This document shows, piece by piece, positions 13,447 through 21,502 of a DNA stretch of 64,000 nt. The position numbers and the translations under genes were made by a program. Source of the stretch: Cyanobium sp. NIES-981. GTDB lineage: Bacteria > Cyanobacteriota > Cyanobacteriia > PCC-6307 > Cyanobiaceae. Position 1 is the stretch's first letter; every line of letters begins with the position of its first letter. Under the pieces are notes generated by a model. The model searched no databases, was not told the DNA's origin, and saw only the letters and a list, made by a program, of their open reading frames with translations. Location: NCBI RefSeq assembly GCF_900088535.1, contig NZ_LT578417.1, positions 1-64,000 on the forward strand, read 5' to 3'.

Positions 13447-13998
13447 TCAGCGGTCGAAGCGTTGCTTGACCCGGGTGGCTTTACCCACCCGATCGCGCAG
13501 GTAGAAAAGCTTCGCCCGGCGCACCTTACCGCGCCGCTCCACGTTGACAAACGCCACCTGGGGGCTGTGGAGGAGGAAAATCCGCTCCACGCCCACGCCC
13601 TGGAAGATCCGGCGCACCGTGATGGTGGCGTTGAGGCCGCCGTGGCGCTTGGCGATCACCACACCCTCGTAAGGCTGCACCCGCTCCTTGTTGCCTTCGC
13701 GGATCCGCACCCCCACCTTCACGGTGTCGCCCACGTAGATCTGGGGGAGTTCGTCCTTGAGCTGCTCGGCCTCGAAGGCCTGGATCAGGGCCTGGGCGCT
13801 CATCTTTCCGGTTCTGGCCTTCACCGCCGGCTGGGTGGCCGTGGCCACGGGGGCCGCACTCTCCTCCACCGGAGCGTCGTCGCCCGGGGTGGCCGCAGCC
13901 TGGGCCGCGTCGCTCAGGTCGGTGCCGCCCTGTTCGGTGTCGCCCTGTTCGGTGCCGATCTCCGTGCCGATCGTGTTCTGATTGTCCTCAGCCGCCAT
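13447..13998 (-). CDS. rplS: 50S ribosomal protein L19
   Basis: L19 sits at the 30S-50S interface near the aminoacyl site. 183 aa: an acidic, low-complexity N-terminal extension of about 65 residues ([15 protein letters not shown] and Ala/Pro stretches), then the canonical core of about 115 residues with [50 protein letters not shown] and the basic end [19 protein letters not shown]. The ATG at 13998 includes the extension; an internal ATG ([15 protein letters not shown]) would give a core-only protein. Similar extensions occur in other picocyanobacteria. Confidence 0.95.
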   Translation of the reverse strand: MAAEDNQNTIGTEIGTEQGDTEQGGTDLSDAAQAAATPGDDAPVEESAAPVATATQPAVKARTGKMSAQALIQAFEAEQLKDELPQIYVGDTVKVGVRIREGNKERVQPYEGVVIAKRHGGLNATITVRRIFQGVGVERIFLLHSPQVAFVNVERRGKVRRAKLFYLRDRVGKATRVKQRFDR

Positions 13999-14057
13999 CT
14001 CAGCTCCGCGTCGCCTGGCCAAACCGCCAGTGTACCGGCTCGTTGGCACCCCTCCCC

Positions 14058-14405
14058 TCACCCCCGGGTCCTGGCCAGCCGGCGGCGCAGCCGCTGCAGC
14101 GCCAGCGCCCCCCCGCTCACCAGCATCCACAGCAGGCCGAGGCCGTTGAGCAGCACGTACACCGTTTCGCCGTTGGGTCCGAACCAGGCCCGCAGCCATT
14201 CGCCCTCGTGCAGCACCATCAGCACGTGGGCCTGATCGCGGCCCAGGCCGCCCCAGTCGCGCAGCAGCCGGTAGCCCATGCCCGTGGCCACCGTGAGCAG
14301 CAGTGGCAAGAGCACCAGCGGAGCCACGGCGGCATGCAGCCCACGCCAGCGCAGCACCAGCCGGGCCGCGGGCTTCACATCCGGCTTCACATCCGAGGGC
14401 GTCAC
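14058..14405 (-). CDS. PepSY-associated membrane protein (small)
   Basis: 115 aa from a GTG start ([12 protein letters not shown]). A basic N-terminus is followed by a transmembrane helix (about 20-42, [23 protein letters not shown]), a short extracytoplasmic loop with [23 protein letters not shown], a second helix, and a basic tail [11 protein letters not shown]. The layout of helix, short loop and helix resembles small cyanobacterial PepSY-TM proteins. The role is unknown. It sits between rplS (same strand) and map (divergent). Confidence 0.7.
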   Translation of the reverse strand: MTPSDVKPDVKPAARLVLRWRGLHAAVAPLVLLPLLLTVATGMGYRLLRDWGGLGRDQAHVLMVLHEGEWLRAWFGPNGETVYVLLNGLGLLWMLVSGGALALQRLRRRLARTRG

Positions 14406-14447
14406 GGGGTGGAGGGGGCTGGGAGGCGCAGGGTGTCCACCATGATG

Positions 14448-14503
14448 CGCAGGCAGGACTACGCAGGCAGGACTACCCAGGCAGTGATGCGCAGGCAGGC
14501 TGC
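14448..14503. repeat. 14-bp tandem repeat, about four copies
   Basis: cgcaggcaggacta occurs twice in exact tandem (14448-14475), followed by two diverged copies (14476-14489 and 14490-14503). It lies in the divergent region between the PepSY-type gene and map, so it may affect spacing of promoter elements. It is too short and lacks spacers to be a CRISPR array. Confidence 0.85.
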
Positions 14504-14613
14504 CCCGGCACTGCTGGCCAGGCTCCGCCAGAATCTCTGCCACCAAGCGCTTCCGCTGGAGGGTCGCTCCCCTTCCCGCCGCCCGACCCAGCCCAACTGA
14601 GGGACCCCCCGCC

Positions 14614-15471
14614 ATGAATCTCTTTGCCGATCTGCTGGCCAGCACCCGCGCCGCCGGAGCGCCTTCGCCCCTGGTGGAAACGGGGCCGCGCATCCCGAAG
14701 ATCCGGCGCGGCGTGGAGGTGAAGTCGGCGCGGGAGATCGCCACCATGCGCCAGGCCAGCCGCATCGTGGCCACCGTGCTGCGGGAGATGTTTGACCTGG
14801 CCGTGCCGGGCATCACCACCGGAGACCTGGACGCCCACGCCGAGAAGCGGATCCGCGAGATGGGGGCCACGCCCAGTTTCAAGGGTTACCACGGCTTCCC
14901 GGCCAGCATCTGTGCCTCGATCAACAACGAGGTGGTGCACGGCATCCCCAGCAGCAAGCGGGTGATCAAGCCCGGCGACCTGCTCAAGGTGGACACCGGC
15001 GCCTACTTCGACGGCTACCACGGCGACAGCTGCGTGACCATCTGCGTGGGGGAGGAGACCCCGGAGGAAGCCCGGCGGCTGGCCCGGGTGGCCCAGGAAT
15101 CGCTGATGCAGGGCCTCTCCCGCATCAAGGCCGGCAGCACCCTGCTGGACATCGCCGGTGCCGTGCAGGACCACGTGGAAGCCCACGGCTACGCGGTGGT
15201 GGAGGACTACACCGGCCACGGCGTGGGCCGGAACCTGCACGAGGAGCCCTCGGTGTTCAACTTCCGCACCCGCGACCTCCCCAACATGACCCTGCGGGCC
15301 GGCATGACCCTGGCCGTGGAGCCGATCCTGAACGCCGGCAGCAAGGCCTGCCGCACCCTGCGCGACCGCTGGACCGTGGTGACGGTGGACGGCAGCCTCT
15401 CGGCCCAGTGGGAGCACACCATCGCCGTGACCAGCGACGGCTGCGAGATCCTCACCGACCGGGACTTCTGA
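14614..15471 (+). CDS. map: methionine aminopeptidase type I
   Basis: Removes the initiator Met from nascent proteins using two metal ions. 285 aa. Metal ligands are recognisable in order: Asp in [13 protein letters not shown] (two Asp), His in [12 protein letters not shown], Glu in AVEPI and Glu in QWEHT. The first 40 residues are an extension before the catalytic fold ([13 protein letters not shown]). The ATG is preceded by a purine-rich stretch. The N-terminus has no zinc-finger Cys residues. Divergent from the PepSY-type gene. Confidence 0.95.
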   Translation: MNLFADLLASTRAAGAPSPLVETGPRIPKIRRGVEVKSAREIATMRQASRIVATVLREMFDLAVPGITTGDLDAHAEKRIREMGATPSFKGYHGFPASICASINNEVVHGIPSSKRVIKPGDLLKVDTGAYFDGYHGDSCVTICVGEETPEEARRLARVAQESLMQGLSRIKAGSTLLDIAGAVQDHVEAHGYAVVEDYTGHGVGRNLHEEPSVFNFRTRDLPNMTLRAGMTLAVEPILNAGSKACRTLRDRWTVVTVDGSLSAQWEHTIAVTSDGCEILTDRDF

Positions 15472-15538
15472 GACGCTGGTTTCTCCGGGGGCTGGGTTCT
15501 CCGGGGGCCGGAGCGGAGGCGACAACCCGAGCGCAGGA

Positions 15539-16315
15539 TCAGCACGGCCCCGCTGGCTCCTGGGCCGAGGCGCTGCTGAAGAGGCTGTAATACAGCCAGC
15601 GGCCGGCGCTGGTGAGGGGCATCAGCACATAGGTGAGTGGGTTGGGGGTCACGATGATCAGCCCCAGGCCCAGCTCCGCCTGCCAGAGCACCTGGCGGGC
15701 CACGAAAGCCGGAGACATCAGCCCCACCGGGTTGAGGGCCGAACGGAAGGGTCCCAGCACCAGCCGGCGAAGTTTCAGCTCCCGGCCCAGATCCAGAGCC
15801 CGCAGGCTCAGGAGCTGGCCGAGCAGCCGCTTGCTGATCTCGTAGAGCGGACTCACGGCCGGCTGGATCTCCGCCTCCGAGGTGTTCAGCCACACCTCCG
15901 GCCGCCCACCCCCTGCGGCACCTGCGCCCGGGCCTTCGCTGTCTCGCTCGGCCACCACAGCCGCGAACAGCTCCAGCAGCCGCCAGCCGCTGAGGGCATT
16001 CACCTCCAGCGAACTGCTCACGGCCTCAGGCGTGCGCGCTCCGTGAACATTGATGCCGTGGTTGATCACCAGCACGTCCACCTCCTGCAGCAGCGGCCGC
16101 AGGGCGCTCTCCTGGCCCGCGCACCACTGCACCTGCCGCAGGGGGATGGGGGCGCCACCGCTGTCGCGCAGCTCGAGGGGACGGTCGCCGGCGCAGAGGG
16201 CGATCAGGCGAGCCCCGCGGCGATGCCACTCGCGCAGCAGGGCCTGGCCCAGCGCCCCACTGGCTCCCGTGATCGCCACGGTTCGGCCCGTGGCCTCCCT
16301 GCTGCTCTCGCTCAT
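15539..16315 (-). CDS. short-chain dehydrogenase/reductase
   Basis: 258 aa Rossmann protein. The NAD(P) loop is TGASGALG (about 14-21), VLVINHG stands for the NNAG region, and the catalytic Tyr-Lys pair is YEISK, preceded by WLNTSEAE where the catalytic Ser is expected. The C-terminus is hydrophobic (LGLGLIIVTPNPLTYVLMPL), unusual for a soluble SDR and suggesting membrane association. The closest look is to the SDR half of cyanobacterial 'sterol desaturase/SDR' proteins, but no desaturase domain is present here. Start at MSESSREA. Substrate unknown. Confidence 0.8.
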   Translation of the reverse strand: MSESSREATGRTVAITGASGALGQALLREWHRRGARLIALCAGDRPLELRDSGGAPIPLRQVQWCAGQESALRPLLQEVDVLVINHGINVHGARTPEAVSSSLEVNALSGWRLLELFAAVVAERDSEGPGAGAAGGGRPEVWLNTSEAEIQPAVSPLYEISKRLLGQLLSLRALDLGRELKLRRLVLGPFRSALNPVGLMSPAFVARQVLWQAELGLGLIIVTPNPLTYVLMPLTSAGRWLYYSLFSSASAQEPAGPC

Positions 16316-16453
16316 GCCCGGATCATGGCGCGGATCCGCCCCCTGGCACCGGGGCTGCGAGGGCCGTTCCGGCCACCTGGCCGGGGGACCGCCAGAATCC
16401 TGCTGCATGGCGACCCCACCGCCCACGCCCCCAGACCTGCGCTCCACCGTTTG

Positions 16454-16936
16454 ATGGCCTTCTCCGATGCCGCCTCCGTTCAGAACGGCACCTTCCTGAC
16501 GAGCGCGAGCGACGTGGAGCCCCTCATTCCCCTGTTTGCCCCCTACTGCGGCGGTGTGAGCCGTCAGATCAGCCTCCAGGAGGCCATGGTGGTGCTCATC
16601 AGGGGCAGCTGGTCCGGCGAGCGCCGCCTGGAGGGTGGCCGGTCGCTTGGGTTCCACCTGCACTGGTCCGGTGAGCTGGCCCCTCTCGAGCTGCTCAGCT
16701 GCGCGTTGCGGTTTCCCGCGCACCCGGCCGTGACCTACGACTTCCAGCTCCCCGCCTACCAGCTGGTGCAGTGGCTGATGCTGCGGCGCCAGCGCGAGCT
16801 GCCGGAGGCGTTCTGGCGGTGGCTGCTGCTGGGCGATCCTCTGGAGGGTGCCCAACTGGAGAGAGCCCAGCAGGAGGCAGCACGGGCGGCAGGGGCACAG
16901 GTGGCAGGGGCATGGCCGGCGGCCCAGACCGGCTGA
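16454..16936 (+). CDS. conserved hypothetical protein
   Basis: 160 aa, soluble, rich in aromatic and Leu residues (FHLHWSGELAPLELLSCALRF, YQLVQWLMLRRQRELPEAFWRWLLL), ending in an Ala/Gln-rich tail. No signal peptide or recognisable catalytic motif. The ATG at 16454 is the first in the frame after the divergent SDR start, leaving about 140 bp between the genes. Known function: none that I can assign. Confidence 0.65.
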   Translation: MAFSDAASVQNGTFLTSASDVEPLIPLFAPYCGGVSRQISLQEAMVVLIRGSWSGERRLEGGRSLGFHLHWSGELAPLELLSCALRFPAHPAVTYDFQLPAYQLVQWLMLRRQRELPEAFWRWLLLGDPLEGAQLERAQQEAARAAGAQVAGAWPAAQTG

Positions 16937-17027
16937 ACCAGTTGCGGCCCCGTTCCGTACGGGCGGCGCCGTGGGTTGGGGGTCCCTACATTGACCGCAC
17001 GACGGCAGTCCTCAGCGAGGTTGAAGT

Positions 17028-18125
17028 ATGGCTCCCACCCTGCTGATCGGCTCCTGTGAACCGTTCAGCGGCAAGTCGGCGGTGGTGCTGGGGCTCGCTC
17101 GCCAGCTGCGTCTTCAGGGCCTGGAGGTGCGTTTCGGCAAACCCCTGGCCACCAGCCTCGAGGCGGATGGGCTTCCCCCCGCCGGGGAACCCCTGGTGGA
17201 CCCGGATGTGCGTTTCGTGGGCGCCACCCTGGGCCTGGAGGACCACCAGCTGATTCCGTCGCTGGATGCCATGGAGCCGGCCCTGGCGCGCCAGCGGCTG
17301 CTGGCGGGCAATCTCTCCGCCGGCCCGGGTTTCAGTGCCCTGAAGGAGCAGCTGGCCCAGACCGCCGGCGGGGTGGCCCTGCTCGAAGCGGCCGGCAGCC
17401 TGCACGAGGGGCTCCTCTACGGACTGAGCCTGCCCCAGCTGGCCCGTGCCCTGGAGGCCCCGGTGCTGCTGGTGCAGCCCTGGACGGACAGCCGCAGCGT
17501 CGACTCCCTGCTGGCGGCCCGCGCCGCCCTGGGAGAGCACCTGGCCGGGGTGGTGCTGAACGCGGTCAACCCGTCGATGATTGCCCAGATGGCTGACGAC
17601 GTGGTGCCAGCCCTCGAGAATCTCGGCATCCCGATCCTGGGGGTGATGCCCCGCAGCCCCCTGCTGCGCAGCGTGACCGTGGAGGAACTGGCCCGGCGGC
17701 TGGGGGCCGAGGTGCTCTGCTGCCGCGACCGCCTCGATCTGCTGGTGGAAACCCTCTCGATCGGCGCCATGAACGTGAATTCGGCGATGGAGTTCTTCCG
17801 CCGCCGCCGCAACATGGCGGTGGTGACCGGAGCCGATCGCACCGACATCCAGCTGGCGGCCCTGGAGGCCTCCACCCAGTGCCTGATCCTCACCGGTGCC
17901 GGTGACCCCCTGCCCCAGTTGCTCACCCGTGCCGAGGAGCTGGACGTGCCCCTGCTCAAGGTGGAGCACGACACCCTCACCACGGTGGAGGTGATCGAGC
18001 AGGCCTTCGGCCATGTGCGCCTCCACGAAGCTGTCAAGGCCACCTACGCCTTCCGGCTGGTGGAGGAATACTGCGATTTCAGCCGCCTTTTCACTCGCCT
18101 GCGGCTGCCCGCATTGGCGCAATAA
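17028..18125 (+). CDS. phosphotransacetylase-like protein (BioD-like + DRTGG domain)
   Basis: 365 aa. The N-terminal 220 residues form a BioD/CobQ-like P-loop domain (LLIGSCEPFSGKSAVVLGLA, a deviant Walker A; VLLVQPWTDS), followed by a DRTGG domain (about 225-345: IGAMNVNSAMEFF, AVVTGADRTDIQLAAL, LILTGAGDP). This is the regulatory front part of long phosphotransacetylases; the catalytic PTA_PTB domain is absent. Such stand-alone proteins are common in cyanobacteria and of unknown role; a CBS/DRTGG-type nucleotide sensor is plausible. Just upstream (37 bp) of the DprA-like gene on the same strand, so probably one operon. Confidence 0.85.
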   Translation: MAPTLLIGSCEPFSGKSAVVLGLARQLRLQGLEVRFGKPLATSLEADGLPPAGEPLVDPDVRFVGATLGLEDHQLIPSLDAMEPALARQRLLAGNLSAGPGFSALKEQLAQTAGGVALLEAAGSLHEGLLYGLSLPQLARALEAPVLLVQPWTDSRSVDSLLAARAALGEHLAGVVLNAVNPSMIAQMADDVVPALENLGIPILGVMPRSPLLRSVTVEELARRLGAEVLCCRDRLDLLVETLSIGAMNVNSAMEFFRRRRNMAVVTGADRTDIQLAALEASTQCLILTGAGDPLPQLLTRAEELDVPLLKVEHDTLTTVEVIEQAFGHVRLHEAVKATYAFRLVEEYCDFSRLFTRLRLPALAQ

Positions 18126-18161
18126 CGCTGCTAGTTTCATGGCGCAGCCTGCGATCTTGCG

Positions 18162-18674
18162 GTGACCCGATCCCTCGATCTGCCTTCCCTCGATCGGATC
18201 GACACCCTCGCTCAGGAGCTGGCGATGCTGCAGGATCGCAGCAAGCGCAGGATTGCCATTCTCGGCAGCCGCCATGTGCCGGTGGTGTCGATTCACCTGG
18301 TGGAAGTGGTGGCCCGCTCCCTGGCGCAGGAAGGCCACAACCTGATCACCTCCGGATCCCAGGGGGTGAACGCCGCCGTGATCCGCAGCGTGCTGGAGAT
18401 CGATCCCGGCCGGCTCACCGTGCTGCTCCCCCAGAGCCTGGACCGCCAGCCGGTGGAATCCCGCGACCAGCTCGAGCGGGTGCTGCACCTGGTGGAGAAG
18501 CCCGAGCACGATGAGCTGCCCCTGCCGATGGCCAGCAGCCTCTGCAACCAGGACATCATCAGCCGTTGCGACCAGCTGATCTGCTACGCCTTCCACGACA
18601 GCGAAACGCTGCTGGCCAGCGTGCGGGTGGCCGAGGACATGGGCAAGGTGGTGAGCCTGCTCTACTTCGACTGA
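18162..18674 (+). CDS. DprA/LOG-like Rossmann protein (DNA recombination-mediator A type)
   Basis: 170 aa from GTG; a nearby ATG at 18139 is out of use because its frame stops within 9 codons. The core IAILGSRHVPVVSIHLVE, LAQEGHNLITSGSQGVNAAVI and TVLLPQSLDRQPVE matches the nucleotide-binding fold of DprA/Smf proteins. It is much shorter than true DprA (no SAM or winged-helix domain). Cyanobacterial genomes often annotate this as DNA recombination-mediator protein A, but DNA uptake is not shown. It follows the DRTGG protein closely. Confidence 0.75.
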   Translation: MTRSLDLPSLDRIDTLAQELAMLQDRSKRRIAILGSRHVPVVSIHLVEVVARSLAQEGHNLITSGSQGVNAAVIRSVLEIDPGRLTVLLPQSLDRQPVESRDQLERVLHLVEKPEHDELPLPMASSLCNQDIISRCDQLICYAFHDSETLLASVRVAEDMGKVVSLLYFD

Positions 18675-18714
18675 TCCTGCCGGCGGCTGCCGGAGTCTCG
18701 GCCCTGCTCAGCCC

Positions 18715-19155
18715 TCAGCCCAGCAGGGCCCTGAGCCCCTCCACGTAGAGCACGCCGCTGCAGATCAGCCCGCCGGCCCAGCACAGCCCCCGCAGGGGCG
18801 GCAGGTTGCCGATGTAGGCCGCCAGATAGGCGAGCCGCAGCAGCGGATGGATCCAGGCGACCGCCACGGCGACCGGTGCCGTCAGGCCCCCCGGCGAGGC
18901 CAGGGCCACGATCAGGCAGAGCAGAGCTGCCGGCGCGTGGAGGGTGAAGGCCTCGAAACTGTTCTGATGGGCCCAGGCCGCCCGCTTGCCCCAGGGGGAG
19001 AGCCGCTCGAACATCGCCCGGGGGGCCTGCAGATCGCTCAGGCTGAAGTCGGCCTGGGAGCGGGCCGCCCCCAGGGGCACGGTGCTCAGCACCACCACGG
19101 CTCCGGTCAGTGCCAGCGACCAGGCGAAGGGAGCGGCGGTGGCGGACAGCGACAT
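18715..19155 (-). CDS. MAPEG family membrane protein
   Basis: 146 aa with four membrane helices. The cytosolic-loop signature is recognisable: RSQADFSLSDLQAPRAMFERLSPWGKRAAWAHQNSFEAF, then HAPAALL and HPLLRLAYLAAYIGNLP. The MAPEG superfamily includes microsomal glutathione S-transferase; bacterial members are mostly untested. The ATG at 19155 removes a hydrophilic out-of-family extension. Divergent from the methyltransferase, with about 80-100 bp between starts. A link to glutathione would fit GGT and 5-oxoprolinase nearby, but this is only inference. Confidence 0.85.
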   Translation of the reverse strand: MSLSATAAPFAWSLALTGAVVVLSTVPLGAARSQADFSLSDLQAPRAMFERLSPWGKRAAWAHQNSFEAFTLHAPAALLCLIVALASPGGLTAPVAVAVAWIHPLLRLAYLAAYIGNLPPLRGLCWAGGLICSGVLYVEGLRALLG

Positions 19156-19232
19156 GGCGAAAAGGAAACCGTGACAGACGGACTGCCGATCGCCAGCATG
19201 CTCGCAGCCCGTGGAGCCAGGATCAGGCGGCC

Positions 19233-20234
19233 ATGCCGCCAGCCGTGACCCCTGCCATGCCGCCAGCCGTGACTCCAGCCCCCTCCCCGGCCGCCGGCGC
19301 CCCACCCAACTGGGTGGACGACCGCCACCCGATCGGCCGCCTGATCAAGGCGCTGCTGGCGGTGGAGCCGCTGCGGCAGCTGATGTTCCTCCAGGCGCGC
19401 CGCTTGATCATCCGCACCGCGGAGCGGCGCGGCATCGCCTGGAGGCTGCGCCGCCAGCAGCTGCAGCGCCAGGCCGAGCCGCTGCTCGCCGCCTCCGGCT
19501 GCCCGGCCACCGTCACGCCGCCCTACTACCGCGCCCGCTTCCACGCCTACGGCGAGGGCAATCTCTGCTGGGCGGCGGCCTGCGAGGCCGAGCAGGCCAC
19601 CGATGCCATGGCGCTGCGGGTGTGGCCGGGGGAAACGCTCAGCCCCCAGCAGGCCCAGGGGCGGCTGCGCCAGGCGATCTTCGCGGCCATCGAGCCCAGC
19701 CTGGCGGGCCGTGCGGTGCACGACGCCCTGGACCTGGGCTGTTCGGTGGGGGTGGGCACCCTGGCGCTGAAGCGCTGGCTGGAGCAGCGCCAGGAGGATC
19801 CGGTGCGGGTGAGCGGCTTGGATCTCTCCCCCCACATGCTGGCGGTGGCCCGGGTGCGGGACGGCCGGGGCGAGATCCATGCCTGGCACCACGCCGCCGC
19901 GGAGGTCACGGGTCTGCCGGAGGCCAGCCTCGATCTGATCACGCTGCAGTTCGTGTGCCACGAGCTGCCCGCCACCGCCACCGCCGCCGTGCTTGAGGAG
20001 GCGGCGCGCCTGCTTCGCCCCGGCGGGGTGATCGCCCTGGTGGATCAGGATCCCGACTCGGCCGTGATCCGGCGGCTGCCCGCACCGATCGCCACCCTGC
20101 TCAAGAGCACCGAGCCCTACCTGGAGGACTATTTCCGCCTCGATCTGCCGGAGGCCCTGCGGCAGGCCGGTTTCCGGGCGGTGCGCAGCCAGGCCTGCGA
20201 CCCGCGCCATCGGGTGCTGGTGGCCTGCCGCTGA
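19233..20234 (+). CDS. class I SAM-dependent methyltransferase
   Basis: 333 aa. An N-terminal helical region of about 150 residues is followed by a class I methyltransferase fold: motif I LDLGCSVGVGTLAL (about 168), motif II VSGLDLSPHMLAVA, motif III LDLITLQFVCHELP and motif IV LLRPGGVIALVDQDPD. The substrate is unknown; the long N-terminal part is not a domain I recognise. The first ATG is at 19233; the next at 19257 would give 325 aa. The first 16 codons are an in-frame 24-bp duplication (MPPAVTPA repeated), so either start gives nearly the same N-terminus. Confidence 0.85.
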   Translation: MPPAVTPAMPPAVTPAPSPAAGAPPNWVDDRHPIGRLIKALLAVEPLRQLMFLQARRLIIRTAERRGIAWRLRRQQLQRQAEPLLAASGCPATVTPPYYRARFHAYGEGNLCWAAACEAEQATDAMALRVWPGETLSPQQAQGRLRQAIFAAIEPSLAGRAVHDALDLGCSVGVGTLALKRWLEQRQEDPVRVSGLDLSPHMLAVARVRDGRGEIHAWHHAAAEVTGLPEASLDLITLQFVCHELPATATAAVLEEAARLLRPGGVIALVDQDPDSAVIRRLPAPIATLLKSTEPYLEDYFRLDLPEALRQAGFRAVRSQACDPRHRVLVACR

Positions 20235-20300
20235 GGGGAGATCGCAGGGTGATCGGGGTCGTTTTCTAGGCTGGCCCAGGTTTCCACGGTTGCGCGCTCC

Positions 20301-20792
20301 ATGGCTGACACCTTTTCCTTCGACGTCGTTTCCGATTTCGACCGTCAGGAACTGGTGAACACCCTCGACCAGGTGCGGCGCGAGGTGTCGCAGCGCTACG
20401 ACCTCAAGGACTCCGCCACCACCATCGATCTGGAGGAGACCAGCCTCACCATCACCACCGCCAGCGACATGACCCTGCAGGCGGTGGAGGACGTGCTGCG
20501 CCAGAAGGCCACCAAGCGCAATCTCTCGCTCAAGATCTTCGATTTCCAGCCGCCGGAGGCCGTGGGCGGCAACCGGGTGAAGCAGGAGGTGAAGCTGCGC
20601 AAGGGGCTGAGCAAGGAGCTGGCCAAGGAGCTCAGCAAGACGGTGCGCGACACCCTCAAGAAGGTGTCGGTGGCGATTCAGGGGGAAAGCCTGCGCATCA
20701 CCGGCAAGAACAAGGACGATCTGCAGGCCGCCATCCAGCTGCTCAGGGAGCAGGACGTGGAGGTGCCGCTCCAGTTCGAGAACTACCGCTGA
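20301..20792 (+). CDS. yajQ: YajQ family nucleotide (cyclic di-GMP) binding protein
   Basis: 163 aa, the full family length. Family segments in order: FSFDVVSDFDRQELVNTLDQ, RYDLKDSATTI, RNLSLKIFDFQPPE, KQEVKLRKGLSKELAK and FENYR at the C-terminus. YajQ proteins have a two-domain ferredoxin-like fold; some members bind cyclic di-GMP and change transcription in proteobacteria. Whether the cyanobacterial form does so is not known. Single gene; 66 bp after the methyltransferase. Confidence 0.93.
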   Translation: MADTFSFDVVSDFDRQELVNTLDQVRREVSQRYDLKDSATTIDLEETSLTITTASDMTLQAVEDVLRQKATKRNLSLKIFDFQPPEAVGGNRVKQEVKLRKGLSKELAKELSKTVRDTLKKVSVAIQGESLRITGKNKDDLQAAIQLLREQDVEVPLQFENYR

Positions 20793-20946
20793 GCAGCCAG
20801 CTCCTGGGCCGTCCCGGTTTCTCTCTCTTTCCGGCCACTACCTTTGCTGTCAAGTGCTTCAGGGGGTGGAACAGTGATCAGGCTGTCCAGCCTCGACCGC
20901 CCGGAATCGTTTGTTACGGTGCCGTCGAGAGGCCAAAGTCCTGACA

Positions 20947-21465
20947 ATGAGTGATTGGAAAGTCCGGAACCGACCTTCCTGGATGCGTCAATCCGTGAAG
21001 AAAGGAAAGTTCAGTCTTGTAGGCAACAATGGCTGGGCCGGTCAGCCCGTGGTGTCCCGCACGAGGGTGAGTGCCGGTGCAACGGACGGCGATGTGAATC
21101 GCGTGTACGTCAACCGCGGCATGTTTGCCAGCTTCAACTACCGCGGCAACAAGGATCGCGACAAGGTGATCTTTGGGGGCCAGGCCGGTGCCATCACCAA
21201 GCGAGCCAACAGTGTGATTGATTTCGGTAATGATCGGGTGCGTGATGTGTTCGTGTTCACCAACACCACCCGCGAACACGGCCCCTTCAATCACATGCAG
21301 CGCTTCGTGATCAAGAACTTCGGCCGAGAGGATGTGGTGCGGCTGCGCAACATCAACAAGACCTTCCGCTTCAACGATCTGCGCAGCTACGGCAATGGGG
21401 TCTACGGCTTCAATGGCGTGCCGCTGGACAAGTTGCGCGTCACGCTCGCTTCGGGCCTGAGCTGA
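20947..21465 (+). CDS. uncharacterised protein with RTX-like C-terminal pattern
   Basis: 172 aa. The N-terminus is basic (MSDWKVRNRPSWMRQSVKKG) without a signal peptide. The second half has two related segments, SVIDFGNDRVRDVFVFTN and FVIKNFGREDVVRLRNINKTF, that resemble the end of hemolysin-type (RTX) secreted proteins, where a DFGxxD/NFGxxD strand pair precedes the secretion signal. True GGxGxDxxx nonapeptides are absent. An upstream start at 20911 would add 12 residues, but the ATG at 20947 follows a better spacing. Base composition is a little lower in GC than its neighbours. Function unknown. Confidence 0.65.
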   Translation: MSDWKVRNRPSWMRQSVKKGKFSLVGNNGWAGQPVVSRTRVSAGATDGDVNRVYVNRGMFASFNYRGNKDRDKVIFGGQAGAITKRANSVIDFGNDRVRDVFVFTNTTREHGPFNHMQRFVIKNFGREDVVRLRNINKTFRFNDLRSYGNGVYGFNGVPLDKLRVTLASGLS

Positions 21466-21502
21466 GTCTGCGTAGCCTGGCGCCGCCCGGCAGCTCCAGA
21501 GC

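Noticed and set aside
15539-16315. Full sterol desaturase/SDR fusion
   Set aside because: Only the dehydrogenase half is present; the upstream frame is not a desaturase.
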